Part shown: positions 34,634 through 42,551 of the stretch, one piece after another
Layout of the letters: the number at the start of each line of letters is the position of its first letter
Numbering within the stretch: the stretch's first letter is position 1
Source of the DNA: LMUY01 sp964242215
GTDB taxonomy: Bacteria; Pseudomonadota; Alphaproteobacteria; Acetobacterales; Acetobacteraceae
DNA length: 64,000 nt
Direction: 5' to 3'
NCBI GenBank assembly: GCA_964242215.1
Contig: CAXTCJ010000011.1
Location: 1 to 64,000, forward strand
Position numbers and translations under genes: made by a program
Notes under the pieces: generated by a model
Seen by the model: only the letters and a program-made list of their open reading frames with translations
Database searches by the model: none
Told to the model about the DNA's origin: nothing

Positions 34634-35164
34634 ATGGCGCGCTCACCGTCCCCTACGGCCAAGCCTGCCGGCCCGGACGTCACGATCAAGACGCTGCTGT
34701 CGTATCGAATTCATCGGGTCGCCAACATGATGTCGCGCAGTGCAGGCGCGCGCTACCGCATCGGGTTCGACGTTAGCCTGGCGGAATGGCGCACGATCGC
34801 GCTGCTCGGTGCCGAAGCGCCGCTGTCGCTGAACGAACTCGCGCGGGAGGCGGGGCTGGACAAAGGCCAGATCAGCCGAGTGATCAGCGGCCTCGCCGAC
34901 CGCGGCCTCGTGTTGCGGGAATTGGCGAATGAGGGTGGCCGCACCGTGCGCCTGACGCTGACACGGCCGGGGCAGGCGTTGTATCGCAGCCTGATCAGTG
35001 CGGCGACGGAACGGAACGATGCCTTCCTGGCGTGCCTGTCGGCGGAGGAGCGGCTGCATCTGGACAGCGCCCTGGAGAAGCTGGCCACGCTGGCCCGGGC
35101 GCTACGCCAGGCGACCATCACCGGCCCCGGGCAGTCCAAGACCAAAGGCCCGCGCGTTCCTTGA
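34634..35164 (+). CDS. MarR-family transcriptional regulator
   Basis: 176 residues. The winged helix spans about residues 55-115: SLAEWRTIALLGAEAPLSLNELAREAGLDKGQISRVISGLADRGLVLRE, then GRTVRLTLT for the wing. Dimerisation helices lie at both ends. ATG at 34634 with CGGAG in front. The longer frame from 34601 lacks one. It overlaps the next gene by four bases (TTGA). It is the only regulator in 16780-35598, so it is the best candidate for the protein that reads the GTTGAC boxes, with a CoA thioester or aromatic acid as ligand (inference). Confidence 0.9.
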   Translation: MARSPSPTAKPAGPDVTIKTLLSYRIHRVANMMSRSAGARYRIGFDVSLAEWRTIALLGAEAPLSLNELAREAGLDKGQISRVISGLADRGLVLRELANEGGRTVRLTLTRPGQALYRSLISAATERNDAFLACLSAEERLHLDSALEKLATLARALRQATITGPGQSKTKGPRVP

Positions 35165-35598
35165 CCGACGATGCGGCCATCTGCCGAAGCAAGGACGATA
35201 TCCGGGAACTGATGGCGCGGTATTGCTTCGCGCTGGATGGTTACCGGCTGCACGACCTCGCCGCCCTGTTCACGCCGGACGGTGTTTGGCAGGCGCGTTA
35301 TGGGGTGGCCACTGGACCGGCGGCGATCGAGGCACTGTTGCGCCGGGTCGCACCCGACCCGGCGACGGGTGCGGTGCAGCGGCATATCCTGACCAATGTG
35401 GTGATCGACCTGCACGAAGCGTCGGCCACGGCGCGGTCGTACTACGTGGTCATCCGGCAACCGGCGGGCGACCCGGCGATCCAGGTGGTCGGGGAATACC
35501 AGGATGAACTGGCCCGCACGCCCGAGGGTTGGCGGTTCGCCCGTCGCGTGCTGGTGCAGGTCATGGCGCTGGGCCAGCCGCCGGTATCTGCGGCTTAG
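35161..35598 (+). CDS. SnoaL-like (NTF2-fold) protein, TTG start
   Basis: 145 residues: DDIRELMARYCFALDGYRLHDLAALFTPDGVW, AAIEALLRRVAP and HILTNVVIDLHEASATARSY. It is clearly similar to the protein at 16780-17196 (shared IREL-YCF-LD-R-LAALF-PDG-W pattern). The TTG at 35161 overlaps the MarR stop as TTGA, and no ATG near the domain start exists. The frame upstream of it is shadow within marR. Function is unassigned beyond the fold. Confidence 0.82.
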   Translation: MTDDAAICRSKDDIRELMARYCFALDGYRLHDLAALFTPDGVWQARYGVATGPAAIEALLRRVAPDPATGAVQRHILTNVVIDLHEASATARSYYVVIRQPAGDPAIQVVGEYQDELARTPEGWRFARRVLVQVMALGQPPVSAA

Positions 35599-35601
35599 AG
35601 G

Positions 35602-36795
35602 TCAGTAGCCGGCCGCCACCCGGAACGCACCGTTGTCGAACGAGCGCGCCACCGTCATCACCACCTCGTCGGTCGGGAAGCCGTTATGGTCCTGTGGCGT
35701 GCAAGCATAGGTGGCCAGCATGCCGGGATAGGCGTGCAGCCCGTTCCAGTGACGAACGATCGCGTCTGGCGTGGAGGAGCCTTCCGCCTTCACCGCGCTG
35801 GCGACGAGGTTCACGGCGTCCCAGCCCCAACTGACGAGCCATAGCAGCGAGTGGGGCAGGTCGACCTTGCCCTGGATGCTTTTGACGAACTCGGCCTGCG
35901 GCGGGGGCAGGTTGCCCTGCGCGTCAACGCTGCATTTGCGGAAGCCGCCGGGGAACACGTTGTCCCAGTTCTTCGGGGCGTCCAGGAGGCGGCCGACCTC
36001 GCCGGAGCCTAGTGTGGGGTGCCCGATGACGGGAACATCCCAGCCGATGGTGGCGCGGGCATTCAGCAACCGCGCCAGGAACCCGGTGCTGGCGCTCCAC
36101 ACCAGCAGCGCCTGCGCGTTCGCGTCGCGAGACCGCAGCAGGTCGGCGGTGACGTCCACCTGGTTCGGATCGATCAGCGCCTTGTAGCCGACGGTGGCGC
36201 CTCGTTGCGCCAGATCATCGGCGGAGGCACCGGCCGCGGAGGTGCCATAGCCCGTGCTGTCGCCCAGCACAGCCACCTGCTTGAGCTTCAGCCGATCGAG
36301 GACGTAGGCGCTGGTCGCCGTGGTCCACTGGCTGTTGGACACGCCGAACCGGAACGCGTTCGGGTAGCGTACCGGGTCGATCAGCGTATCGATGCTGCCC
36401 GCGTGCAAATGCGGCAGCTTGGCACGCGCGATGATCGGGGTCACCGCCAGGGTTTCGCCCGAGTTGCCGGGGCCGGCGATGGCGTGGACGTGGAGGCGGC
36501 TGATCATCTCCTGCGCGGCGTTCACGGCCTTGGTGGGGTCGCCCTGGGTATCGCGCACGATCAGCTCGATCTTGCGGCCGTCGACCCCGCCTCCCGCGTT
36601 CAGCGCCTCGGCCGCCAGGACGGAGCCGTTGTGGAAGCCGATCCCCGCCGCCGAACTGGGGCCGGTGAGCGCTTGCATCCAGCCGATGCGGATCGGCTCC
36701 AACTCGGCGGCGTCGGTCGCGCGTGTGCCGGCCAGCAGGGCCGCCCCACCGATCAGGCCGCGTCGAGTGATGCCGTGCTGTGTCAAGCTTGTCAT
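35602..36795 (-). CDS. Liv-type ABC substrate-binding protein (second of tandem pair)
   Basis: 397 residues. Tat signal ITRRGLIGGAALLAG with an RR pair, then a type I binding fold: IRIGWMQALTGPSSAAGIGFHNG, GGGVDGRKIELIVRDTQGDPTKAVNAAQEMI, GPGNSGETLAVTPI. The ATG at 36795 has GGGAGG upstream. It is a close paralogue of the next gene, 14 bases away, with the same GYGTSA and HPTLGSGEV motifs. It ends 4 bases from the convergent SnoaL-like stop. Nearest matching permeases are the Liv genes at 41805-45188. Confidence 0.9.
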   Translation of the reverse strand: MTSLTQHGITRRGLIGGAALLAGTRATDAAELEPIRIGWMQALTGPSSAAGIGFHNGSVLAAEALNAGGGVDGRKIELIVRDTQGDPTKAVNAAQEMISRLHVHAIAGPGNSGETLAVTPIIARAKLPHLHAGSIDTLIDPVRYPNAFRFGVSNSQWTTATSAYVLDRLKLKQVAVLGDSTGYGTSAAGASADDLAQRGATVGYKALIDPNQVDVTADLLRSRDANAQALLVWSASTGFLARLLNARATIGWDVPVIGHPTLGSGEVGRLLDAPKNWDNVFPGGFRKCSVDAQGNLPPPQAEFVKSIQGKVDLPHSLLWLVSWGWDAVNLVASAVKAEGSSTPDAIVRHWNGLHAYPGMLATYACTPQDHNGFPTDEVVMTVARSFDNGAFRVAAGY

Positions 36796-36809
36796 GCGTC
36801 GCACCTCCC

Positions 36810-37991
36810 TCAGTAGCCGGGTGCGATGGTGAAGGCGCCATCGCGAAAGCTGTTGGCGGCGGACATGACGACCTCGTCGTCGGGATAGCCGTTGTGGTCG
36901 TCCGGCGAGAAATTGTAGTGGCCGAAGATGCCGGGATACCCGTGCACGGTGTTCAGATGGCCGATGATGGCAGCCGGCGTTACGGCATTGGTGGCCCGTA
37001 CCGCGTCCGCGATCAGGGTCACCGCGTCGTAGCCCCAGGCGACCCACCACAGCGTGGTGTCCTTCAACTCCACCTTGCCAGCGAGCTTGGCGACGAAGGC
37101 AGCCTGGGGCGGCGGAAGCTTGCCGTCTGGGCCATAGCTGCACGTGCGGAAGCCGACCTGATACACCTTGTCCCAATACGCGGGCTTGGTCAGCAGATGT
37201 TGCACCTCGCCGGAGCCGAGCGCGGGATGCCCGGCGACCGGAACGTCCCAGCCCAAATCGCCGCGTGCGTTCAGTAGGCGGGCGATCAGGCCGGCGCTGC
37301 TGCTCCAGGCCAGGATCGCGGTGGACCCGGCGTTGCGGGCGCGGATGAGGTCGGCGGTCAAGTCCGGCGCGGTGAGGTCCACCAGGCCGCTATACGACAC
37401 CTTGGCCGCGCTCTTACCCAGGTCGGCGACGCTGTCCTGCACGGCGCTGGTGCCGTAACCGGTGCTGTCGCCGATCACGGCGACCTGCCGCGATTTCAGG
37501 ATGTCGACGACATAGCGGCTTGCAGCGGCCTCCCACTGGCTATTGGACGCGCCGGTGCGGTAGGCGTTCGGGTATTTCGTCGTATTGATCAGCTCGTCCA
37601 CCACGCCGGCGTGGATCTGCGGGGTCTTGGATCGCGCGATGATCGGGGTGACGGCCAGGGTCTCGCCCGAATTGCTCGGGCCGATGATGGCGTTGACCTT
37701 CAGGCGCGAGATGAGCTCCTGCGCGGCGTTGACGGCGCGGGTCGGATCGCCCTGCGTATCGCGCGTGATCAGCTCGATCTTGCGGCCGTTCACCCCGCCG
37801 GTCGCGTTGATCTCGCTCACTGCGAAATTGATGCCCCGGTCGAATGCCACGCCCGGCGCCGAGTTGGGGCCGGTCAACGCCTGCATCCAGCCAATGCCTA
37901 GCGGCTCGCTGGATTGAGCCTTGACGGTGGCCGTTCGTGCAGCCGCGAGCCCGGCGGCGCCGGCGATGAAGGCCCGGCGTTTGATGGCCAT
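36810..37991 (-). CDS. Liv-type ABC substrate-binding protein (first of tandem pair)
   Basis: 393 residues with MAIKRRAFIAGAAGLAAA, a Tat-like signal (KRR). LGIGWMQALTGPNSAPGVAFDRG, GGVNGRKIELITRDTQGDPTRAVNAAQEL and GPSNSGETLAVTPII match the sister gene at 35602 almost segment by segment, showing a tandem duplication. Differences concentrate in the ligand cleft and C-terminal third (WVAWGYDAVTLIA versus WLVSWGWDAVNLVA). So the pair may broaden specificity. Confidence 0.9.
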   Translation of the reverse strand: MAIKRRAFIAGAAGLAAARTATVKAQSSEPLGIGWMQALTGPNSAPGVAFDRGINFAVSEINATGGVNGRKIELITRDTQGDPTRAVNAAQELISRLKVNAIIGPSNSGETLAVTPIIARSKTPQIHAGVVDELINTTKYPNAYRTGASNSQWEAAASRYVVDILKSRQVAVIGDSTGYGTSAVQDSVADLGKSAAKVSYSGLVDLTAPDLTADLIRARNAGSTAILAWSSSAGLIARLLNARGDLGWDVPVAGHPALGSGEVQHLLTKPAYWDKVYQVGFRTCSYGPDGKLPPPQAAFVAKLAGKVELKDTTLWWVAWGYDAVTLIADAVRATNAVTPAAIIGHLNTVHGYPGIFGHYNFSPDDHNGYPDDEVVMSAANSFRDGAFTIAPGY

Positions 37992-38018
37992 TGTTGTAGT
38001 CTCCCTGCGATTTTCTAT

Positions 38019-39440
38019 TCAGCGATCCGGCAGCAGTTTTCCCGGGTTCATCAGCCCCAGCGGGTCGACCGCCTGCTTGATGATGTGCAACAGGTCGATG
38101 CCGACTGCGGATTTGTAGCGCAGCAGCGCAGCCTTGTGACGCTGGCCGACGCCATGTTCGGCGATGAAGGTGCCGCCTAATTCGATCGCGAGGTCGTGCA
38201 CCACGGTCGAGACCGCTTCCCGCAGCGACGCCGGGTCGGGATGGGCCTGCCATGCCGCGAACGGGAAGGTGACGGTATAATGGATGTTGCCGTCGCCCAG
38301 ATGGGTGACGGACAGCAGTTCGGCCTGGGGAAAGCGGGCCTCGATGGCCGGGTGGGCGCGCTCGAAATAGGCCGGCACCTGGTCGACGGGCACGGCGATG
38401 TCGTGCGTGATGTTCATGCCGTGGGTGCGGTTCGCCTCCGTCACGCCGTGCCGCACATGCCAAAGCGCCTGGCGCTGCTGTTCGCTGCGCGCGACGATGG
38501 CGTCCACCACCAGGCCCTGCTCCATCGCGGCGGACAGCGCCGTCTCGAGCCGCTCCGCCAGGCGGGCATCGGCATTCACGTCGGACAGTTCGATCAGGAT
38601 CTGCCAGGGGTGCGGCTCCGCCAGCGGGCGGCGTGTGTTGGGGACGTAGCGGACCACGATGTCCGCCAGGCTGCCGGAGATCAGCTCGAACGCCGTGATC
38701 GCCGTGTCGAAGCGGTCCTGCAGCGCCGACAGCAGGGTGACGGCGTGGCCGGGGTCGGGGACCGCGACCCAGGCCACCGCGACATCGTGTGGGCGGGGGA
38801 ACAGCTTCAACGCGGCGGCGGTGATGATGCCGAGCGTGCCCTCCGCGCCGATGAACATCTGCTTCAGGTCGTAGCCGGTGTTGTCCTTTCGCAAGGTTTT
38901 CAGCCCGTCCCAGACCCGCCCGTCCGGCAGCACGACCTCCAGCCCGAGCACCAGGTCCCGCATGTTGCCGTAGCGCAGCACCGCGGTGCCGCCCGCGTTG
39001 GTCGCGATGTTGCCGCCGATCTGGCACGACCCCTGGGCGCCGAGGGTGAGCGGGAAGATGCGGTCCACCGACCCGGCGGCCTCGTGCACCGCAGCCAGCA
39101 CGCACCCGGCCTCGACGATCATGGCATTGGCCGTGCGCTCGACGGCAAGCACGCGGTTCATGCGGTTGAGGCTGAGCACGATACCGCGCCCGTCGGCGGA
39201 CGGAATCGAGCCAATGTTGACGCTGGTGTTGCCGCCCTGGGGGAACGCGGGCACGCCGAGCCGCACGCAGAGCGAGACCACGGCCGCCACTTCTGCCGTG
39301 GTGCGGGGCAGCACCGTGCAGCGCGCCTGGCCGTGGTTGCGGCCGTGCCAGTCCCGTAGGAATGGCGCCTGGTCCGCCGGGTCGGTCAGGATGGCGGAGG
39401 CGTCTAGCAGGCCTCGCAACCCGTCCAGCAAATTGTCCAT
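38019..39440 (-). CDS. FAD-binding D-2-hydroxyacid dehydrogenase (GlcD/D2HGDH-like)
   Basis: 473 residues, paralogue of 19984-21429. FAD site: PQGGNTSVNIGSIPS, LGAQGSCQIGGNIATNAGGTAVLRYGNMRDLVLG, KDNTGYDLKQMFIGAEGTLGII. C-terminal metal site: VTHLGDGNIHY and GTFIAEHGVGQRH. The start at 39440 overlaps the MFS stop by one base (TGATG). It would oxidise a 2-hydroxy acid brought in by the adjacent permease or binding proteins (inference). Confidence 0.9.
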   Translation of the reverse strand: MDNLLDGLRGLLDASAILTDPADQAPFLRDWHGRNHGQARCTVLPRTTAEVAAVVSLCVRLGVPAFPQGGNTSVNIGSIPSADGRGIVLSLNRMNRVLAVERTANAMIVEAGCVLAAVHEAAGSVDRIFPLTLGAQGSCQIGGNIATNAGGTAVLRYGNMRDLVLGLEVVLPDGRVWDGLKTLRKDNTGYDLKQMFIGAEGTLGIITAAALKLFPRPHDVAVAWVAVPDPGHAVTLLSALQDRFDTAITAFELISGSLADIVVRYVPNTRRPLAEPHPWQILIELSDVNADARLAERLETALSAAMEQGLVVDAIVARSEQQRQALWHVRHGVTEANRTHGMNITHDIAVPVDQVPAYFERAHPAIEARFPQAELLSVTHLGDGNIHYTVTFPFAAWQAHPDPASLREAVSTVVHDLAIELGGTFIAEHGVGQRHKAALLRYKSAVGIDLLHIIKQAVDPLGLMNPGKLLPDR

Positions 39441-40741
39441 CAGGACGGCGTCCGCAAGCGCGTGCCGCCCAGCGGCAACGGGCGGACGCCGCCACGGTCA
39501 CGCACGAACAGCATGACGGCAAGCGAGCTGCAGATCGCGACCAGGCCGGCCAGCACGAACGAACTGCCATAGCCGCCGCCATACTGGATGATGAAGCCGG
39601 TGATCGCTGGCCCGACGATCCCGGACAGGTTGGCAAGGCCGCTGACGTAACCGCTGACGACGCCCAGGCGGGATGCGGGAACCAGTTCCTGCAGCAGCAC
39701 CCAAGTCGAGCCGGGTGTGACGTGGAGGCAGATGTTGGCGATGGCGATCAGCACGATGACCATTGTCAGCGAACTCGTCTGCGTCGTCAGCAACAGTGCG
39801 ACCGCGGACAAAGCGAGGCCGCAGGATACCATGATCTTGCGGCAGAACACCGGCCGGCCGGTCAAACGGAGCAACCAGTCCGCCAGCACGCCCCCCGCGA
39901 CACTGCCGGTGGCGCCGAGCAGCCACGGGATCACGGTCACGATGCTCATGGTCTTGATGTCGAGGTGGCGGGCGTCGGTCAGGTAGCTGGGCAGCCAGGT
40001 GATGAAGAAATACAGGATGTAGTTGGAGGCGAAGAACCCGGCGGCGGTCGCCAGCACCGCCGGGGACTTGGCATAGTGCCAGACCGACAAGGCGTCCTCG
40101 TCGGAGGGGCGCGGTGCGAGGTTGCTGCCGCGGCCGATGATGGCCAGTTCGGCTTCGGTGACGAAGGGGCTCTGCTGCGGGCGGTCGCGCGCGAAGATCG
40201 TCCATAGCAGCGTCCAGACCAGGCCGATGACCATGACCACGACGAACGACATGCGCCAGCCGTAGCCCACGGCGACGAAGCCCACGAGCGGCCCGGCCAC
40301 GGCGGCGCCCAGCATGTTGCCGGCGGGCGGCGTGATGCCCATGACCATGCCCAGCTCGTCCCGCGGGAACCAGTTGCGCGTCATCTTGGTGGTGACGGGC
40401 GACATCGGCGATTCGCCCATCCCGAAGATGATCCGGAAGATCATCAGCTGCGTGAAACTGGTCGCGACGGCGGTGAGGCCGCAGAAGATCGACCAGACCA
40501 GCATCGCCCCGGCGTAGAACCATTTCGGGCTGAACCGGTCGATGATGAAGCCGCCGAACAGGCCGAAGATCGTGTAGCTGGCGAAGAAGGCACTGAACAA
40601 AATTCCGAGCATCGCTGGCTCGATATGCAGTTCCTTGGTCATCACCGGCGCCACGATCGACAGCGCGCTCCGGTCGATGAAGTTGATCATCGCTGCCAGG
40701 AACAGCAGGCCGGCGACCACGTAGCGAAACTTGTTTTGAAT
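39440..40741 (-). CDS. MFS transporter, ACS family, probable ATT start
   Basis: 433 residues. The family-typical N-terminus KFRYVVAGLLFLAAMINFIDRSALSIVAPVM begins right at 40741. There the codon is ATT (rest: QNKFRYVV), with GGAGG exactly 8 bases upstream (40750-40754). No ATG, GTG or TTG in a sensible position exists: ATG at 40861 would add 40 non-homologous residues and almost reach the divergent LysR gene. The body has 12 helices and the ACS motif FGMGESPMSPVTTKMTRNWFPRDE. It imports an organic anion, probably the FAD oxidase substrate. Confidence 0.85.
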   Translation of the reverse strand: MQNKFRYVVAGLLFLAAMINFIDRSALSIVAPVMTKELHIEPAMLGILFSAFFASYTIFGLFGGFIIDRFSPKWFYAGAMLVWSIFCGLTAVATSFTQLMIFRIIFGMGESPMSPVTTKMTRNWFPRDELGMVMGITPPAGNMLGAAVAGPLVGFVAVGYGWRMSFVVVMVIGLVWTLLWTIFARDRPQQSPFVTEAELAIIGRGSNLAPRPSDEDALSVWHYAKSPAVLATAAGFFASNYILYFFITWLPSYLTDARHLDIKTMSIVTVIPWLLGATGSVAGGVLADWLLRLTGRPVFCRKIMVSCGLALSAVALLLTTQTSSLTMVIVLIAIANICLHVTPGSTWVLLQELVPASRLGVVSGYVSGLANLSGIVGPAITGFIIQYGGGYGSSFVLAGLVAICSSLAVMLFVRDRGGVRPLPLGGTRLRTPS

Positions 40742-40746
40742 GAGGA

Positions 40747-40755
40747 TTTCCTCCC
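40747..40755 (-). promoter_or_regulatory. Ribosome-binding site deciding an ATT start
   Basis: GGGAGGAAA on the minus strand, 8 bases from GGAGG to the ATT at 40741. It is the only strong Shine-Dalgarno sequence between the LysR start and the permease homology. Confidence 0.55.
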
Positions 40756-40872
40756 GCAGACGGTGCCCAGCCGCTTTACTCGGCAGCGACGTCAGGATGC
40801 AGCCCCGACGGTCGGTCAGCGGCGCTATGCCGTCAACTTGCAAAGCGCTAATCACGGCCATCACTCGCGTGA

Positions 40873-41832
40873 ATGAACAGCGTGACCGCACCCCGTACCG
40901 ACCTTAACCTGCTTTATGTCGTGCATGCCATCTTGGTCGAAGGCAGCATCACCCGCGCGGCGCGCCGCTTGTCGCTGACGCAGCCTGCGGTCAGCAATGC
41001 GCTGCGCCGGGCACGGGTGCTGTTCCAGGACGAGTTGCTGGTGCGCAGCCCGTCCGGCATGCGGCCGACCGACCGCGCGCTGGCGATCTGGCCGCAGCTC
41101 GATGCCGCCCTGGAAGGCATCGCCGAACTCACACGCAGCCGCAGCTTCGATTGTGCAACCACGACGGCTACGTTCCGGGTCAGCATCACCGCCTCACTTG
41201 AGGCCGGGCTGGTAGCGCCGTTGATCGCGCGCTTCGCATCCGATGCGCCCCAGGCCAAGCTATGCTTGCAGCCCCACACGAACGACCGCTCAACCGCCGA
41301 CCTGCAACAGGGACGGCTCGATTGCGCCCTGGGTATGTTCCCGAACCCGCCCGAGACGCTGCGGACGCGCGGCGTGCTGCAGGACGAGCACGTCTGCGTG
41401 CTGCGGCGCGGCCACCCGGTGGCCCTGCCGCTCACGCTCGACAGCTTCTTGGCCTACCAGCACATCCTGGTGACGCCCTCGGGCCGCGGGACCGGCGTAA
41501 TGGACACCTGGCTGGAAACGCTCGGCCGGACGCGAGACGTGGCCGTCGTCGTCAACCGGTACGACGATGCCATGGCGGCGGTGGCTCGGACCGACTTGAT
41601 CACCGTTATCCCGAAACTCTTTGCCGAGCGGACGGCCGGTCCCGGGCTGGTGGTCACGCCGATGCCGTTCCAAGCGGGCCCGATCGTCTACAAGCTGCTC
41701 TGGCACGACCGCGCCGATAAGGTGCCGCCGCAAATTTGGGCTCGCGCCGTGCTGGCCGAAATGGTGCGGCAGTGCTTTCCCCCGGCCGGAGTGAGCAGGA
41801 TGCCTCAGGCTGCCGCGGCGCCGCCCAGATAG
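40873..41832 (+). CDS. LysR-family transcriptional regulator
   Basis: 319 residues. Winged helix at residues 9-66: TDLNLLYVVHAILVEGSITRAARRLSLTQPAVSNALRRARVLFQDELLVRSPSGM, followed by the co-inducer domain (FRVSITASLEAGLVAPLIARF, ALGMFPN, VTPSGRGTGVMDTW). The QPAVSNALRR and GMRPT segments resemble the NodD/NahR/SyrM branch that senses aromatic acids. It is divergent from the MFS/FAD oxidase/binding-protein operon, which it probably activates. Its last 28 bases overlap the 3' end of livF on the other strand. Confidence 0.9.
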   Translation: MNSVTAPRTDLNLLYVVHAILVEGSITRAARRLSLTQPAVSNALRRARVLFQDELLVRSPSGMRPTDRALAIWPQLDAALEGIAELTRSRSFDCATTTATFRVSITASLEAGLVAPLIARFASDAPQAKLCLQPHTNDRSTADLQQGRLDCALGMFPNPPETLRTRGVLQDEHVCVLRRGHPVALPLTLDSFLAYQHILVTPSGRGTGVMDTWLETLGRTRDVAVVVNRYDDAMAAVARTDLITVIPKLFAERTAGPGLVVTPMPFQAGPIVYKLLWHDRADKVPPQIWARAVLAEMVRQCFPPAGVSRMPQAAAAPPR

Positions 41833-42551
41833 GCCCGCTCCAGCCTGGCATGCAGGTCGGGGGTGGCCGCCGGGCAATCCAGCACGACGCGCCCTTGCGA
41901 CAGGGCGAAAACGTGGCTGGCGATCGCGACGGCTTTCTCGACCAATTGCTCCACCAGCAGCACGGCGGTGCCCTGGTCGCGCAGCCGGGTCAGCACCGAG
42001 AGCACGCGGTCAACCAGCACGGGTGACAGGCCGGCGGAGGGTTCGTCCAGCATGATCAGGGCAGGGCGGCGGACCAGGCCCTGGGCCACCACGAGCATCT
42101 GCTGCTGACCCCCGCTGAGCGCACCACCCTTGTCGCGGCGCTTGGCAGCGATCTCGGGGAACAAGCTCAGCGCCTCCTCGACCCGGACGGCTCGCTCGGC
42201 CCGTGGTAGTCCGTAGGCGGCAAGCTCGAGGTTGTCGGCGACCGAGAGCTGGGTGAAGACGTGATGGCCCTCGATGACATGGACCAGGCCGCGGCGCCCG
42301 GAACTCCGCGGCGTGGCGCCGCGCAGTGTTTCGCCACGGAACGTCGCAGTCCCGGATGACCAGGGCAGCAGTCCGGACAGCGCCCGCAGCAACGTGGTCT
42401 TACCGGCGCCGTTGGGGCCGAGCAGGGCGACCACCGTGGCTGGGGCGATCGATAGCTGGATGCCATGCAGCACGGCCACCTTGCCATAGCCGGCATGGAG
42501 CCCGTCGACTTGGAGCAACGCCGGGTTCAGCGGCGGGGGGTCAGCCGCCAA
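41805..42551 (-). CDS. livF: Branched-chain amino acid-type ABC transporter ATPase LivF
   Basis: 248 residues. Walker A GPNGAGKTT, signature ALSGGQQQMLVVAQGL, Walker B LIMLDEPSAGLSP. VIEGHHVFTQLSVADNLEL is the LivF-typical helical region. Start is TTG at 42551 with 11 bases of overlap into the LivM-LivG fusion gene. An alternative TTG lies 11 codons in, so the exact start is uncertain. A paralogue of 551-1246 serving the second Liv system. Confidence 0.9.
   Translation of the reverse strand: MAADPPPLNPALLQVDGLHAGYGKVAVLHGIQLSIAPATVVALLGPNGAGKTTLLRALSGLLPWSSGTATFRGETLRGATPRSSGRRGLVHVIEGHHVFTQLSVADNLELAAYGLPRAERAVRVEEALSLFPEIAAKRRDKGGALSGGQQQMLVVAQGLVRRPALIMLDEPSAGLSPVLVDRVLSVLTRLRDQGTAVLLVEQLVEKAVAIASHVFALSQGRVVLDCPAATPDLHARLERAYLGGAAAA

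Noticed and set aside
36795..37176. N-terminal extension of the binding protein at 35602
   Set aside because: Residues upstream of 36795 are shadow of the preceding binding-protein gene. The Tat signal and GGGAGG site fix the start at 36795.
40801..40872. A further GTTGAC box before the LysR gene
   Set aside because: GTTGAC is present on the minus strand at about 40832 but CAAC does not follow at four or five bases.
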